Of a stretch of 64,000 nt of DNA, positions 55,260 through 64,000 are shown in pieces. The position numbers and the translations under genes are program-made. The first letter of the stretch is position 1. Each line of letters starts with the position of its first letter. The notes beneath the pieces were generated by a model that saw only the letters and a list, made by a program, of their open reading frames with translations, did not search any database and was not told where the DNA came from. The stretch is from Amycolatopsis sp. WQ 127309 (GTDB taxonomy: Bacteria; Actinomycetota; Actinomycetes; Mycobacteriales; Pseudonocardiaceae): positions 5,593,001 to 5,657,000 of the forward strand of contig NZ_CP095481.1 in NCBI RefSeq assembly GCF_023023025.1. Reading direction: 5' to 3'.

Positions 55260-57371
55260 GTGACCGATGTCGACGATCTCCCGTTCCTCCGCAAACAGGC
55301 CCGTACCCAGCGCTTCACCCTCGGCGCGCCGAAGGCGTTCCGGGTCGCCCCGGACGGTTCGCGCGTGCTGTTCCTGCGGTCGGAGTCGGGTACCGACCCG
55401 CGGCACAGCCTCTGGTCGGCCGACCTCGCGACCGGCGCCGAGACGAAGGTCGTCGACGCCGCCGAGCTGCTGCCCGGCGAGGAGGAGCTGCCGGCCGAGG
55501 AGCGGGCGCGGCGTGAACGGGCCCGCGAGACCGGCGGCGGGGTCGTCCACTACGGCGTCGACGCGGGCTTCACGGTCGCGGCCTTCACACTCTCGGGCAA
55601 GCTCTACACCCTGGATCTCGCGTCCGGCGAGGTGACGCTGCGGGTCGACGGCGCGGTCATCGACCCGCGGCCGAGCCCGACGGGCACGCACGTCGCGTAC
55701 GTGCAGGACCGCCGGCTGCACGTCATGGAGCTGGCCACCGGCGACGACCGGGTGCTGGCCGGCGAGGACGACGAAGACGTCTCGTGGGGTCTCGCCGAGT
55801 TCATCGCCGCCGAGGAGATGGACCGCACCCGCGGCTACTGGTGGGCCCCGGACGGCGCCGCGCTGCTGGCCGAGCGCGCCGACCGCGGCCCGGTGCCGCG
55901 CTGGACCATCGCCGACCCGGCCAACCCGCAGCACCCGGCCAACGTCGTCGCCTACCCGGCCGCGGGCACCACGAACGCCCTGGTCACGCTGGCTGTCCTC
56001 GGCTTGGACGGCTCGCGCGTCGACGTCGCGCCGGGGGAGTGGGAGTACCTCGCCTCGGTGCACTGGTCGGCGGGCGGCGCGCCGCTGCTGGCCGTCGAAC
56101 CGCGCGACCAGACGCGGCTGGACGTGCTCGCCCTCGACGTCACCGACGGCTCGACGTCGGTCGTGCACACCGCCACCGACCAGCACTGGATCGACATCGT
56201 CGGCGGCGTCCCGGCGTGGACGCCGGACGGGCGCCTGGTCACCGAGCGGATGGTCGACGGCGACCACCGGCTCTACGTCGGCGACGACGCCGTCACCCCG
56301 GCCGGCCTGCAGCTGCGCGCGGTCCTCGACGTCGGCGACGAGCTGCTCTTCAGCGCGTCCGACGAGGACTCGACGCAGATCCACGTCTACCGCACCGAAG
56401 GCGGTTCGATCCACCGGGTGTCCACTGTGGACGGCGTGCACCACGGTGCCGGATCCGTCGCGGTGACCGTGCTGTCGTCGTGGAGCCTGGAGCACAGCGG
56501 CCCGCGCGTCTCGGTGCTGCGCGACGGCGCCGAGGCCGTGGCGATCGCGTCGTCCACTGTGGACCCGGACATCGTGCCGAACCTGACCTGGCTGACGCTG
56601 GGGGAGCGCGGCCTGCGCGCCGCCCTGCTGCTGCCGCGCGGGTACGAGCCCAGCGAGGGCAAGCTGCCGGTGCTGCTCGACCCGTACGGCGGCCCGCACG
56701 CCCAGCGCGTGCTGCAGAGCCGCAACGCGTTCCTGACGTCGCAGTGGCTGGCCGACCAGGGGTTCGCGGTGCTCGTCGCCGACGGCCGCGGCACGCCCGG
56801 GCGCGGCGCGGTGTGGGAGCGCGAGATCCACGGCCGCCTCGCCGACGTCACCCTGCAGGACCAGGTCGACGCGCTGCAGGCGGCGGCCGCGCGGTTCCCC
56901 GAGCTGGACGTCGAGCGCGTCGCCATCCGCGGCTGGTCCTACGGCGGGTACCTGTCCGCGCTGGCCGTGCTGCGCCGCCCGGACGTCTTCCACGCGGCGG
57001 TCGCGGGCGCGCCCGTCACGGACTGGTCGTTGTACGACACGCACTACACCGAGCGCTACCTCGGGCAGCCGCAGGACGAGGTGGCGAGCTACGCGCACAA
57101 CTCGCTGATCGAGAGCGCCGGCGAGCTGAGCCGCGCGCTGCTGATCGTGCACGGGCTGGCCGACGACAACGTGTTCGTCGCCCACTCGCTGCGGCTGTCG
57201 TCGGCGCTGCTGGCGAAGGGCCGCTCGCACGTGTTCCTGCCGCTGGCCGGGGCCACCCACATGACGCCGCAGGCCGAAGAGGTCGCGGAGAACCTGATGC
57301 GCTCCCAGGTGGACTGGATCCTGCGTGAGCTGTCCGTCGTGGACAAATCCGTCGAGAAGGAGACCGCATGA
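55260..57371 (+). CDS. S9-family serine peptidase (dipeptidyl-peptidase IV type)
   Basis: A 703-aa prolyl-oligopeptidase-family enzyme without a visible signal peptide. The first 450 residues form a beta-propeller ('DVSWGLAEFIAAEEMDRTRG' is the DPP4 double-Glu motif). The catalytic domain has the nucleophile in 'IRGWSYGGYLSALAV', Asp in 'HGLADDNVFVAHS' and His in 'LAGATHMTPQAEEV'. GTG 55260 fits the first family residues. It overlaps the next gene by 4 nt. Confidence 0.92.
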   Translation: MTDVDDLPFLRKQARTQRFTLGAPKAFRVAPDGSRVLFLRSESGTDPRHSLWSADLATGAETKVVDAAELLPGEEELPAEERARRERARETGGGVVHYGVDAGFTVAAFTLSGKLYTLDLASGEVTLRVDGAVIDPRPSPTGTHVAYVQDRRLHVMELATGDDRVLAGEDDEDVSWGLAEFIAAEEMDRTRGYWWAPDGAALLAERADRGPVPRWTIADPANPQHPANVVAYPAAGTTNALVTLAVLGLDGSRVDVAPGEWEYLASVHWSAGGAPLLAVEPRDQTRLDVLALDVTDGSTSVVHTATDQHWIDIVGGVPAWTPDGRLVTERMVDGDHRLYVGDDAVTPAGLQLRAVLDVGDELLFSASDEDSTQIHVYRTEGGSIHRVSTVDGVHHGAGSVAVTVLSSWSLEHSGPRVSVLRDGAEAVAIASSTVDPDIVPNLTWLTLGERGLRAALLLPRGYEPSEGKLPVLLDPYGGPHAQRVLQSRNAFLTSQWLADQGFAVLVADGRGTPGRGAVWEREIHGRLADVTLQDQVDALQAAAARFPELDVERVAIRGWSYGGYLSALAVLRRPDVFHAAVAGAPVTDWSLYDTHYTERYLGQPQDEVASYAHNSLIESAGELSRALLIVHGLADDNVFVAHSLRLSSALLAKGRSHVFLPLAGATHMTPQAEEVAENLMRSQVDWILRELSVVDKSVEKETA

Positions 57372-58318
57372 GCCGCTGGGGCCTCACGATTCCGCTGACC
57401 GGGGTGCCGTTGACGGCGCACCGCGAGCTGGTCGAGCAGCTGCCGGACCTGGGTTACACCGACGCGTGGACGGCGGAGACGGCGGGCACGGACGCGTTCA
57501 CGCCGCTCGTGCTCGCGTCGCAATGGGCGCCGCAGCTGCGGCTCGGCACCGCGATCGTGCCGGTGTACACGCGTGGTCCGGGTCTGCTGGCGATGCAGGC
57601 GGCGACCGTGGCCGAGCTGGCGCCGGGCCGGTTCGTGCTCGGCATCGGCGCGTCGTCGCCGGTGATCGTCTCGAACTGGAACGCGGCGCCGTTCGAAGCG
57701 CCGTTCGCGCGGTCGCGGGACACGCTGCGGTTCCTGCGGTCGGCGCTGACGGGGGAGAAGGTCAGCGAGAAGTACGAGACGTTCGCCGTCTCGAAGTTCC
57801 GCCTGGAGCGCCCGGCCGACCCGCCGCCGTCGATCATGCTGGCCGCGTTGCGCCCGGGCATGCTCAAGCTCGCCGCGCGCGAGGCCGACGGCGCGATCAC
57901 GAACTGGCTGGCGCCGACGGACGTGCCGAAGGTGCGCTCGGTCGTCGGCCCGGACGTCGAGCTGGCGGCCCGGATCTTCGTCTGCCCCACCGAGGACGCC
58001 GCCGCGGCGCGGGGCCTCGGCCGGATGCTGATCTCGAGCTACCTCACGGTCCCGGTGTACGCGGCGTTCCACGAGTGGCTCGGCCGCGGCGAGGCCCTCG
58101 CCCCGATGCACGAGGCCTGGGCGGCGGGCGACCGCCAGAAGGCCAACCAGGTCATCCCGGACGCGGTGGTGGACGACCTGATCGTCCACGGCAGCCTCGA
58201 CTCGTGCCGGGAGCAGATCCAGTCCTATGTGGACAACGGCCTGACGACGCCGATCATCGCCCTGCTCCCCACGGGCGGCGACCCGTTCGAGCAGGTCCGG
58301 GCCCTGGCCCCGCGCTGA
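57368..58318 (+). CDS. LLM-class oxidoreductase, probably F420-dependent
   Basis: A 316-aa luciferase-like protein: 'WGLTIPLTGVPLTAHRELVE', 'LGYTDAWTAETAGTDAFTPL', 'LGTAIVPVYTRGPGLLAMQA' and 'GRFVLGIGASSPVIVSNWNA'. This branch typically uses coenzyme F420, an inference from family. ATG 57368 overlaps the peptidase stop. Substrate unknown. Confidence 0.88.
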   Translation: MSRWGLTIPLTGVPLTAHRELVEQLPDLGYTDAWTAETAGTDAFTPLVLASQWAPQLRLGTAIVPVYTRGPGLLAMQAATVAELAPGRFVLGIGASSPVIVSNWNAAPFEAPFARSRDTLRFLRSALTGEKVSEKYETFAVSKFRLERPADPPPSIMLAALRPGMLKLAAREADGAITNWLAPTDVPKVRSVVGPDVELAARIFVCPTEDAAAARGLGRMLISSYLTVPVYAAFHEWLGRGEALAPMHEAWAAGDRQKANQVIPDAVVDDLIVHGSLDSCREQIQSYVDNGLTTPIIALLPTGGDPFEQVRALAPR

Positions 58319-58380
58319 CCCTTCGCCGGCCACGGGAAACCCGGTTGCCGCGCGGCGGTGACCGGGTGTTCCCTGGGCGG

Positions 58381-58761
58381 ATGCGAAGGAAGACGCCGCA
58401 GGAGAAGAAGCGGCTCAGCTACCTGAAGGACCGGCGCGACGACTACGGCGAGAACGCCAAGTCCTCGCGCAAGAACCTGCCGCGCAGCAAGGCTTTCGCG
58501 CGCCGGTCCAACCGCGCGCACGAAAGCCTCACCCTGCGCGCGGCGACGGGCAACCCCGACGACGTCCGCGCGGAGGCGGCGGAACAACGGCTGCTTTCCC
58601 GGCGTCGCCGGGTGAAGCGCAAGTGGGGTGACACCGCGCTCGCCGACTACCTCGACTGGAAGCTCGACCGCCGCGCCGGCCGGGAAGACGGCCGGGCGAC
58701 CCGCCTGATCGAGGCCCGGGACCGCGTCCGCCGGCGCCTCGGCCGGCCCGATCGGGACTAG
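58381..58761 (+). CDS. Small basic protein of unknown function
   Basis: A 126-aa, very basic protein of predicted long helices ('TPQEKKRLSYLKDRRDDYGE', 'RSKAFARRSNRAHESLTLRA', 'LSRRRRVKRKWGDTALADYL'). It has no signal or membrane segment and suggests nucleic-acid binding. I do not recognise a named family. ATG 58381 follows 62 bases after the oxidoreductase; no strong ribosome site is seen, so the start is tentative. Confidence 0.7.
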   Translation: MRRKTPQEKKRLSYLKDRRDDYGENAKSSRKNLPRSKAFARRSNRAHESLTLRAATGNPDDVRAEAAEQRLLSRRRRVKRKWGDTALADYLDWKLDRRAGREDGRATRLIEARDRVRRRLGRPDRD

Positions 58762-58914
58762 CCGGGCGATCCGCGCTCGCAGCCCGTCGTCACCGCCGAT
58801 CACCTTCGGGGCCGAACCTACTCCCGATGGCCGACGCGTTCCCGCCGCTCGGTCGCGCATGCTGGAACGGGGCCGGGTGACAGACAGCCCTCGGTCGCCG
58901 TACTGTTGCTCAGC

Positions 58915-58933
58915 GTAGGCAAGGCAACCCTAA
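58915..58933. promoter_or_regulatory. Iron box (IdeR/DmdR operator) before the siderophore operon
   Basis: GTAGGCAAGGCAACCCTAA agrees at 14 of 19 positions with the actinobacterial iron-box consensus TTAGGTTAGGCTAACCTAA. It ends 15 bases before the ATG of the decarboxylase gene, the usual place for iron-dependent repression of siderophore genes. Confidence 0.75.
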
Positions 58934-58948
58934 GGAAGGCGGGGGTAC

Positions 58949-60394
58949 ATGCGGGCAGACGGGCTGGCCGGGGGCGAAGGCGGCGCGGACCGGCTCGGGG
59001 AGCTGATCCCGGCGGCACTGCGCGGCATGGCGGCCGGGGTCGCCGAACGCGGCGGGCCGGTGCCGGCCGGTGGACCCGCCGCGGTGGCCGCGGCGCTCGC
59101 CGGTGAGGGGGGCGCGCTGCCACGTCACGGCGTCGGCGCCGAAGCCGCGCTGGAGGAGCTCAGCCGGCTGCTCGCGGCGGGCTCGGCCGATCCCGCCGAC
59201 CCGGCCTGCGCGGCCCACCTGCACTGCCCGCCGCTCGCGGTGTCCGTCGCCGCCGACGTCGTGGCGAGCGCGCTCAACCCGTCGATGGACTCGTGGGACC
59301 AGGCGCCGGTGGCCAGCGAGCTGGAGCGCGAGTTCACCATCGGCATCGCCCGCCTCTGCTACCCGGACGCCGCCGCGCCGGACGCCGTCGTGACCACCGG
59401 CGGCACCGAATCCAACCTGCTCGGGCTGCTGCTGGCCCGCGAGCGGGACGCGCACGTCCGGCCCGTCTGCGGCGTCAACGCCCACCACAGCGTGGCCCGC
59501 GCGGCCTGGCTGCTCGGCCTGCCCGCGCCGGTCGTCGTAGCGTGCGAGGGCGATCGCCTGCTGCCGGCCGCGCTCGCCGAAACCCTCCGCGACCTGGGCA
59601 CGCCCGCCGTCGTCGTCGCGACCGCCGGCACCACCAACACCGGCACGATCGACCCGCTGCCCGAGATCGCCGGGATCTGCCGCCAGGCGGGCGCCCGGCT
59701 GCACGTCGACGCCGCGTACGGCGGGATGGCGCTGTGCAGCACCGCGCTCCGGACGCGGCTCGCCGGGCTGGAGCAGGCCGACTCCGTCGCGCTCGACCTG
59801 CACAAGTTCGGCTGGCAGCCGGTCGCGGCCGGGCTCTTCGCCGCCCGCGAGGCCGCCGATCTCGGCGCGCTGACCGTGCGGGCCGAGTACCTCAACGCCG
59901 ACGACGACACCGAGGCCGGCCTGCCGGACCTGCTCGGCCGCTCGATCCGGACGTCCCGGCGGCCGGACGCGTTCCGGATGGCCGTCACCGTGCGTGCCCT
60001 CGGTACCGACGGCCTCGGCGCGCTCGTCGAGCACTGCTGCGACACCGCCGGGGAGGTCGCGGCCGTCGTCGACGCCCACCCCGGCCTGCGCCTCTGGGGC
60101 GCGCCGGAGCTGTCCACCGTCGTCCTGCGCCCGGTCGTCGCCGAGAACCTCGCGGACGCCGAAGCCGACGAACTCGTCGCCCGGGTGCGCCGCGCGCTGC
60201 TGGAGGCGGGCACCGCCGTGATCGGCCGGGCCGCGCTGCCGACCGGCCCCGGCGGCGCGCCGCAGCTGTGGCTCAAGCTGACGCTGCTGCACCCCGGCAC
60301 CACCGTCGAGGACTACCGCCCGCTGCTGGACCGGATCGCCGCCACCGCGGGCGCCGAGCTCGTCGCGAACCGGGAAAGCCCGGTCGCTTCGTGA
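58949..60394 (+). CDS. PLP-dependent diamine-forming decarboxylase of a siderophore operon (DesA/DABA decarboxylase type)
   Basis: A 481-aa group II decarboxylase. Motifs: 'LHCPPLAVSVAADVVASALN', 'VTTGGTESNLLGLLLARER', 'LHVDAAYGGMALCST' with the PLP Asp, and the Schiff-base Lys in 'ALDLHKFGWQPVAAGLF'. It likely decarboxylates lysine, ornithine or diaminobutyrate to a diamine that the next enzyme hydroxylates. ATG 58949 follows GGAAGGCGGG. An iron box sits just upstream, and its stop overlaps the next start (GTGA). Confidence 0.9.
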   Translation: MRADGLAGGEGGADRLGELIPAALRGMAAGVAERGGPVPAGGPAAVAAALAGEGGALPRHGVGAEAALEELSRLLAAGSADPADPACAAHLHCPPLAVSVAADVVASALNPSMDSWDQAPVASELEREFTIGIARLCYPDAAAPDAVVTTGGTESNLLGLLLARERDAHVRPVCGVNAHHSVARAAWLLGLPAPVVVACEGDRLLPAALAETLRDLGTPAVVVATAGTTNTGTIDPLPEIAGICRQAGARLHVDAAYGGMALCSTALRTRLAGLEQADSVALDLHKFGWQPVAAGLFAAREAADLGALTVRAEYLNADDDTEAGLPDLLGRSIRTSRRPDAFRMAVTVRALGTDGLGALVEHCCDTAGEVAAVVDAHPGLRLWGAPELSTVVLRPVVAENLADAEADELVARVRRALLEAGTAVIGRAALPTGPGGAPQLWLKLTLLHPGTTVEDYRPLLDRIAATAGAELVANRESPVAS

Positions 60395-61677
60395 GGCGCC
60401 ACCACCTGGCGGGCATCGGGATCGGGCCGTTCAACCTCTCGCTCGCGGCGCTCGCCGCCCCGGTCGACGGCCTGGACGCGGTGTTCTTCGACGCCCGCCC
60501 GGAGTTCCGGTGGCACCCGGGCCTGCTGGTCGAGGGCGCGAGCCTGCAGGTGCCGTTCCTCGCCGACCTGGTGACGCTGGTCGACCCGACGAACCCGTTG
60601 TCGTTCCTCAACTACCTGCGCGACCGCGGCCGGCTGCTGCCGTTCTACTTCGCCGAGCGGTTCCATCTGCCGCGCGCCGAATACGACGACTACGGCCGCT
60701 GGGCCGCGGCGCGGCTGCCGTCGTGCCGGTTCGGCCACGAGGTCACCGGCGTCCGCTGGAACGAAGCCGAAGCGGCGTTCGAGCTGACGGTCGCCGGCGC
60801 CGAACCGGTGCTGGCCGACGCCGTCGTGCTCGGCGTCGGGTCGGTGCCGTCGGTGCCGGAACCGTTGCGGGACCTGGTGTCGGACCCGGACACGCTCGCC
60901 CTGCACTCCGCGGACTACCTCACCCACCGGGCCGCGCTGGTGGCCGCCGAGAGCGTCACGGTCGTCGGGTCCGGGCAGTCGGGGGCCGAGGTCGTCCTCG
61001 ACCTGCTGCGCGCACGGTCCACTGTGGACGGACTCCGCTGGCTTGCCCGCACCCCGGCGTTCGCGCCGATGGAGTACTCGAAACTGGGGCTGGAGCAGTT
61101 CACCCCGGACTACACCGCCTACTTCCACGGCCTGCCGAGCGCGGTCCGCGACCGCCTGCTGCCCACGCAGTGGCAGCTGTACAAGGGGATCGACGCCGAG
61201 ACGATCGCCGCGATCCACGACGAGCTCTACCGCCGCAGCATCGGCGGCGGCTGGCCCGCCGCGGTGCTGAGCCCGGGCGTCGAGGTCGTCTCGGCGTCCA
61301 TTGTGGATGGACAAGTCGACTTGGGCCTGCGGCACGCGCAGCAGGGCCGCAACGGGACCGTGCGCACCGCCGCCGTCGTCGCGGCCACCGGTTACACCGA
61401 AACGCCGACCGGGCCGCTGCTGGCCGGGCTCGGCGACGCCGTGCACCGCGACGACCGGGGCCGGCTGGTGGTCGGCGCCGACCACCGCGTCGCCCTCGAC
61501 GTGCCGGGGCCGCTGTTCGTGCAGAACGCCGAACGGCACACGCACGGGCCGGGCGCCCCCGACCTCGGCCTGGGGGCCTGGCGGGCGGCCGTGATCCTCA
61601 ACGCCGTGTGCGGCAAGACCGTGCACGAGCTGCCCGACCGCACCGCCTTCACCACGTTCGGCCTGGAGGACAAGTGA
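60391..61677 (+). CDS. Flavin-dependent lysine/ornithine/diamine N-monooxygenase (SidA/IucD/DesB family)
   Basis: A 428-aa N-hydroxylase that makes the N-hydroxy-amine of a hydroxamate siderophore. FAD motif 'LAGIGIGPFNLSLAALAA', 'EFRWHPGLLVEGASLQVPFL', NADPH motif 'VTVVGSGQSGAEVVLDLL', and the C-terminal 'VVAATGYTETPTGPLL'. The substrate is either the amino acid or the diamine made by the previous gene. It overlaps both neighbours by 4 nt. Confidence 0.92.
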   Translation: MRRHHLAGIGIGPFNLSLAALAAPVDGLDAVFFDARPEFRWHPGLLVEGASLQVPFLADLVTLVDPTNPLSFLNYLRDRGRLLPFYFAERFHLPRAEYDDYGRWAAARLPSCRFGHEVTGVRWNEAEAAFELTVAGAEPVLADAVVLGVGSVPSVPEPLRDLVSDPDTLALHSADYLTHRAALVAAESVTVVGSGQSGAEVVLDLLRARSTVDGLRWLARTPAFAPMEYSKLGLEQFTPDYTAYFHGLPSAVRDRLLPTQWQLYKGIDAETIAAIHDELYRRSIGGGWPAAVLSPGVEVVSASIVDGQVDLGLRHAQQGRNGTVRTAAVVAATGYTETPTGPLLAGLGDAVHRDDRGRLVVGADHRVALDVPGPLFVQNAERHTHGPGAPDLGLGAWRAAVILNAVCGKTVHELPDRTAFTTFGLEDK

Positions 61678-63413
61678 GATTCAGCGAGGTCGACGCCTGG
61701 CACGCGGCCGGTGCCCTGATCACGCACAAGATGCTCGGCGAGCTGTCGTACGAGCACATGCTGGAACCGGTCGCGGACGGAGACGCCTACCGCCTCGAAC
61801 TGCCGGACGGCGTCGTCTACACGTTCCGGGCCCGGCGCGGCGCCTTCGACGCGTGGACGGTGGGTCCGGGCAGCGCGCACCGGTCCGGCGAGCCGGCCAC
61901 CGACCCGCGCACGCTCGTCGTGGACGCCCGGAAGACGTTGGGACTCAGCGGGTTGCGCTTGGCCGACGTCCTGGCCGAGCTGACCGCGACGGTCGCCAAC
62001 GAGGCCGCCCGCCTGTGCCGTGCGCCGACCGCGGCCAATCTGTCCACAATGGACTACAACGTCGCCGACGGGCACCTGACCGGACACCCGCGGCTGGTGC
62101 TCAACAAGGGCCGCGTCGGCTTCTCGGCGCTCGACCGGGCTCGCTACGCGCCGGAGGCCGGGGCCGACGTCCGGCTGCGCTGGTTCGCCGTCCACCCCGA
62201 GCACGCCGAGTTCCGCTGCGTCGACGAGCTGAGCCGGGACGCCTTGCTGGCCGCCGAACTCGGCGACCTGCGCGCGGAGTTCGCCGGGCGGGCGCCCGAG
62301 GACTACGTGTGGGTGCCGGTGCACCCGTGGCAGGCTGACGAAATCCTCGGCACGCTCTACGCCGCCGAGCTCGCCACCGGTGTCATGATCGACCTCGGCG
62401 AGAGCGCCGACGGCTACCGCGCGCACCAGACGGTCCGGACGCTCGCGAACGTCAGCACGCCCGGCCGGCACGACGTCAAGACCGCGGTGTCGGTGCGCAA
62501 CACGCTCGTCTACCGGGGGCTCAACTCCGCGGCCACGCTCGCCGGGCCGTCGGTGACGTCGTGGCTGCGCCGGGTCAGCGCCGGTGATCCGTTGCTGGCC
62601 GAGAAGTACCGCTTCGGGCTGCTCGGCGAGGTCGCGAGCGTGTCGGTGAAGCACCCGCTGTTCGGGCACCTGGAGGAGCTGCCGTACCGGTTCCACGAGA
62701 CCCTGGGCGCGTTGTGGCGGGAACCCCTCACCGCGCACCTGGCGGACGGGGAGCGCGCGATCTCGTTCGCCGCACTGCCTTATCGCGGGCCCGACGGCGT
62801 CTCGGTGCTCGCCCACCTGATCGGCGACGGCGACCCGGCGGCGTGGCTGACGCGGCTGTTCGACCTGACGCTCACGCCGTTGCTGCAGTGGCTGCTGCGC
62901 CACGGCGTCGGGTTCTGCCCGCACGGCCAGAACCTGATCCTCGTCGCCGACGCCGCCGGTGTGCCGCAGCGGGTGCTGATCAAGGACTTCGCCCAGGGCG
63001 TCGACCTGCTCGACGAACAGCTCGAAAGCTACGAAAGCCTCCCGCCCGAGGCGGCCGCCGACATGCTGCGCTGGCCCGCGCACCTGCTCGCGCAGTCGCT
63101 GTTCAGCTCGGTGTTCTCCGGGCAGTTCCGGTTCTGGGCCGAGGTTCTCCTCGACGAGCTGGGCCTGCCGCGGGCGAGGTTCTGGGCGCCGGTGCGCGAG
63201 ATCGTCGGCCGCTACCGCGACGAGAACCCGGACGTCGCCGCGCGGTTCGACGCGTGCCGGCTGTTCGCGCCGGACGTCGAGCGCGTCACGCTCAACCGCG
63301 AGCACTTCGCCGGGCAGGGCTTCGACAAGGTGGAGCGCGACGACGAGTTCGACGTCCGCTTCGGCCGGGTGCCGAACCCGCTGCACCGCGCGGATCCCGG
63401 CGGCGCGTGGTGA
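61674..63413 (+). CDS. IucA/IucC-family NRPS-independent siderophore synthetase (DesD-like)
   Basis: A 579-aa NIS synthetase. 'LTGHPRLVLNKGRVGFSALD' is the substrate loop, 'WVPVHPWQADEIL' the HPWQ motif, 'TAVSVRNTLVYRGLNSAATL' the adenylate region, and 'GVGFCPHGQNLILVADAAGV' with 'LIKDFAQGVDLLDEQ' the C-terminal core, followed by a FhuF-like end. It joins acyl-hydroxyamines by amide bonds, using ATP. GTG 61674 overlaps the upstream stop; the next gene overlaps its own stop. Confidence 0.93.
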   Translation: MRFSEVDAWHAAGALITHKMLGELSYEHMLEPVADGDAYRLELPDGVVYTFRARRGAFDAWTVGPGSAHRSGEPATDPRTLVVDARKTLGLSGLRLADVLAELTATVANEAARLCRAPTAANLSTMDYNVADGHLTGHPRLVLNKGRVGFSALDRARYAPEAGADVRLRWFAVHPEHAEFRCVDELSRDALLAAELGDLRAEFAGRAPEDYVWVPVHPWQADEILGTLYAAELATGVMIDLGESADGYRAHQTVRTLANVSTPGRHDVKTAVSVRNTLVYRGLNSAATLAGPSVTSWLRRVSAGDPLLAEKYRFGLLGEVASVSVKHPLFGHLEELPYRFHETLGALWREPLTAHLADGERAISFAALPYRGPDGVSVLAHLIGDGDPAAWLTRLFDLTLTPLLQWLLRHGVGFCPHGQNLILVADAAGVPQRVLIKDFAQGVDLLDEQLESYESLPPEAAADMLRWPAHLLAQSLFSSVFSGQFRFWAEVLLDELGLPRARFWAPVREIVGRYRDENPDVAARFDACRLFAPDVERVTLNREHFAGQGFDKVERDDEFDVRFGRVPNPLHRADPGGAW

Positions 63414-64000
63414 CGCCGTTCGCGCGCCCGGCCGGCCCGCGGTCGCTGGCCGCCCGGCGCGCGGCGGCCGTGACCGGGGAAGGTGTGCTGCGCGGCGTAC
63501 TCGCCGAGGACGGCGCGCGGCTGCTCCTGCTGGTGCCCGACCCGCACGCCCGCTTCGCCGCCGTCGAGCTGGCCGCGCCGTTCGCCGCCGACGTCCTCAC
63601 CGACGGCTACGGCGTCTGCAGCTACGTCTTCGCGTGGACGCCCGAGCGCGCGGCGCTGCCGGAGTCCGGCGCGCTCGGTGGCTACCTGGAAGGCTACGGC
63701 GACCTGCGGATGCGGCCGGACGCGGCGAGCGCGATCCCGCTCGGCGACCGGACGTGGGCGGTGGTGTGCGACGCCGAGTGGCCGTCCGGGCCGGCCGCGG
63801 AGCTGGCCCCGCGCGAGGTGCTGCGCGGACAGCTCGAAGCGCTCGAAGGGCTCGGGCTGGTGCCGTCGGTCGGCATCGAGCACGAGGTGGTGTTCCGCGA
63901 CGCGGCCGGCGCGCCGCTCACCGCGCACGGCGTCGACTACGCGGTCGGCGGCACCGAACGCCTGGCGCCGCTGCTGCGCGACCTGCGGGTGGCGCTCGAC
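63410..64000 (+). CDS. Glutamine-synthetase-like protein in the siderophore operon (cut by window end)
   Basis: The first 197 codons of a gene that continues past the window. GTG 63410 overlaps the stop of the NIS synthetase (GTGA). The beta-grasp part has 'FAADVLTDGYGVCSYVFAWT' and 'MRPDAASAIPLGDRTWAVVC', and the catalytic part begins 'PREVLRGQLEALEGLGLVPS' followed by 'VGIEHEVVFRDAAG', where 'E.E' is the metal-binding pair of glutamine synthetases (read here as E-H-E). It is divergent from housekeeping GlnA. Likely a gamma-glutamyl ligase acting on an amine of the pathway; inference. Confidence 0.7.
   Translation, partial: MTPFARPAGPRSLAARRAAAVTGEGVLRGVLAEDGARLLLLVPDPHARFAAVELAAPFAADVLTDGYGVCSYVFAWTPERAALPESGALGGYLEGYGDLRMRPDAASAIPLGDRTWAVVCDAEWPSGPAAELAPREVLRGQLEALEGLGLVPSVGIEHEVVFRDAAGAPLTAHGVDYAVGGTERLAPLLRDLRVALD

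Overview
The window is about 70% GC, gene-dense chromosomal DNA. Its gene content, GTG/TTG starts and 4-nt GTGA/ATGA overlaps point to an actinomycete of the Pseudonocardiaceae, most like Amycolatopsis. This assignment is by recognition of families and style, not by a search. I see no rRNA, tRNA, CRISPR array, prophage or insertion sequence.

Layout. 0-6 kb: tail of a PucR-type regulator, an OmpR/sensor-kinase pair, a small anchored protein, and a convergent fadB-fadA-like beta-oxidation pair. 6-16 kb: a single-copy protein, then an operon for urea or guanidine breakdown (two DUF1989 proteins, biotin-dependent urea/guanidine carboxylase, allophanate hydrolase) facing a TetR regulator; a transporter remnant may sit at the head of the operon, and a dead TPR gene follows the regulator. 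16-24 kb: RNase D, a LuxR-type response regulator, a 760-bp gene-free stretch, DUF3000, and hemE-cgoX-hemQ (coproporphyrin-dependent haem branch) coupled to a CoA-transferase. 24-29 kb: quinone reductase with a divergent TetR, then a tight four-gene operon of two TIGR04222 membrane proteins with cysteine-rich Gly/Ser tails, a DUF692 (MbnB-like) enzyme and an SCO6045-like protein. This operon is the best candidate for an unusual system: the enzyme family modifies cysteines and its neighbours supply regularly spaced cysteines.

29-41 kb: msrB, a Ser/Thr kinase whose start codon is not canonical, a TVP38 membrane protein, a LigD-type polymerase, a DUF6221 protein, a luciferase-like oxidoreductase, and the proline catabolic set (PucR regulator divergent from pruA-putA). 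41-48 kb: thioredoxin, DUF2630, a lipoprotein alpha/beta hydrolase without an obvious nucleophile, a LigC-type ligase, and an envelope-stress operon (RibD-like reductase, ECF sigma factor, three Asp23/Gls24-like proteins, a J-domain-like fragment, a 58-aa membrane peptide, DUF6286, AmaP). 48-58 kb: zapE, PAP2 phosphatase, a secreted GH5-like hydrolase, DUF2252, rocD, PPK2, an S9 peptidase and an F420-type oxidoreductase. 58-64 kb: an iron-box-controlled siderophore operon (PLP decarboxylase, N-hydroxylase, IucA/IucC synthetase) that runs into a glutamine-synthetase-like gene cut by the window end.

Two patterns run across genes. Long perfect palindromes sit in gaps, mostly between convergent genes, and two of them share identical arms 38 kb apart. 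A short palindromic word, GTCCACWGTGGAC, and near variants recur inside coding regions using codons that are otherwise rare here.
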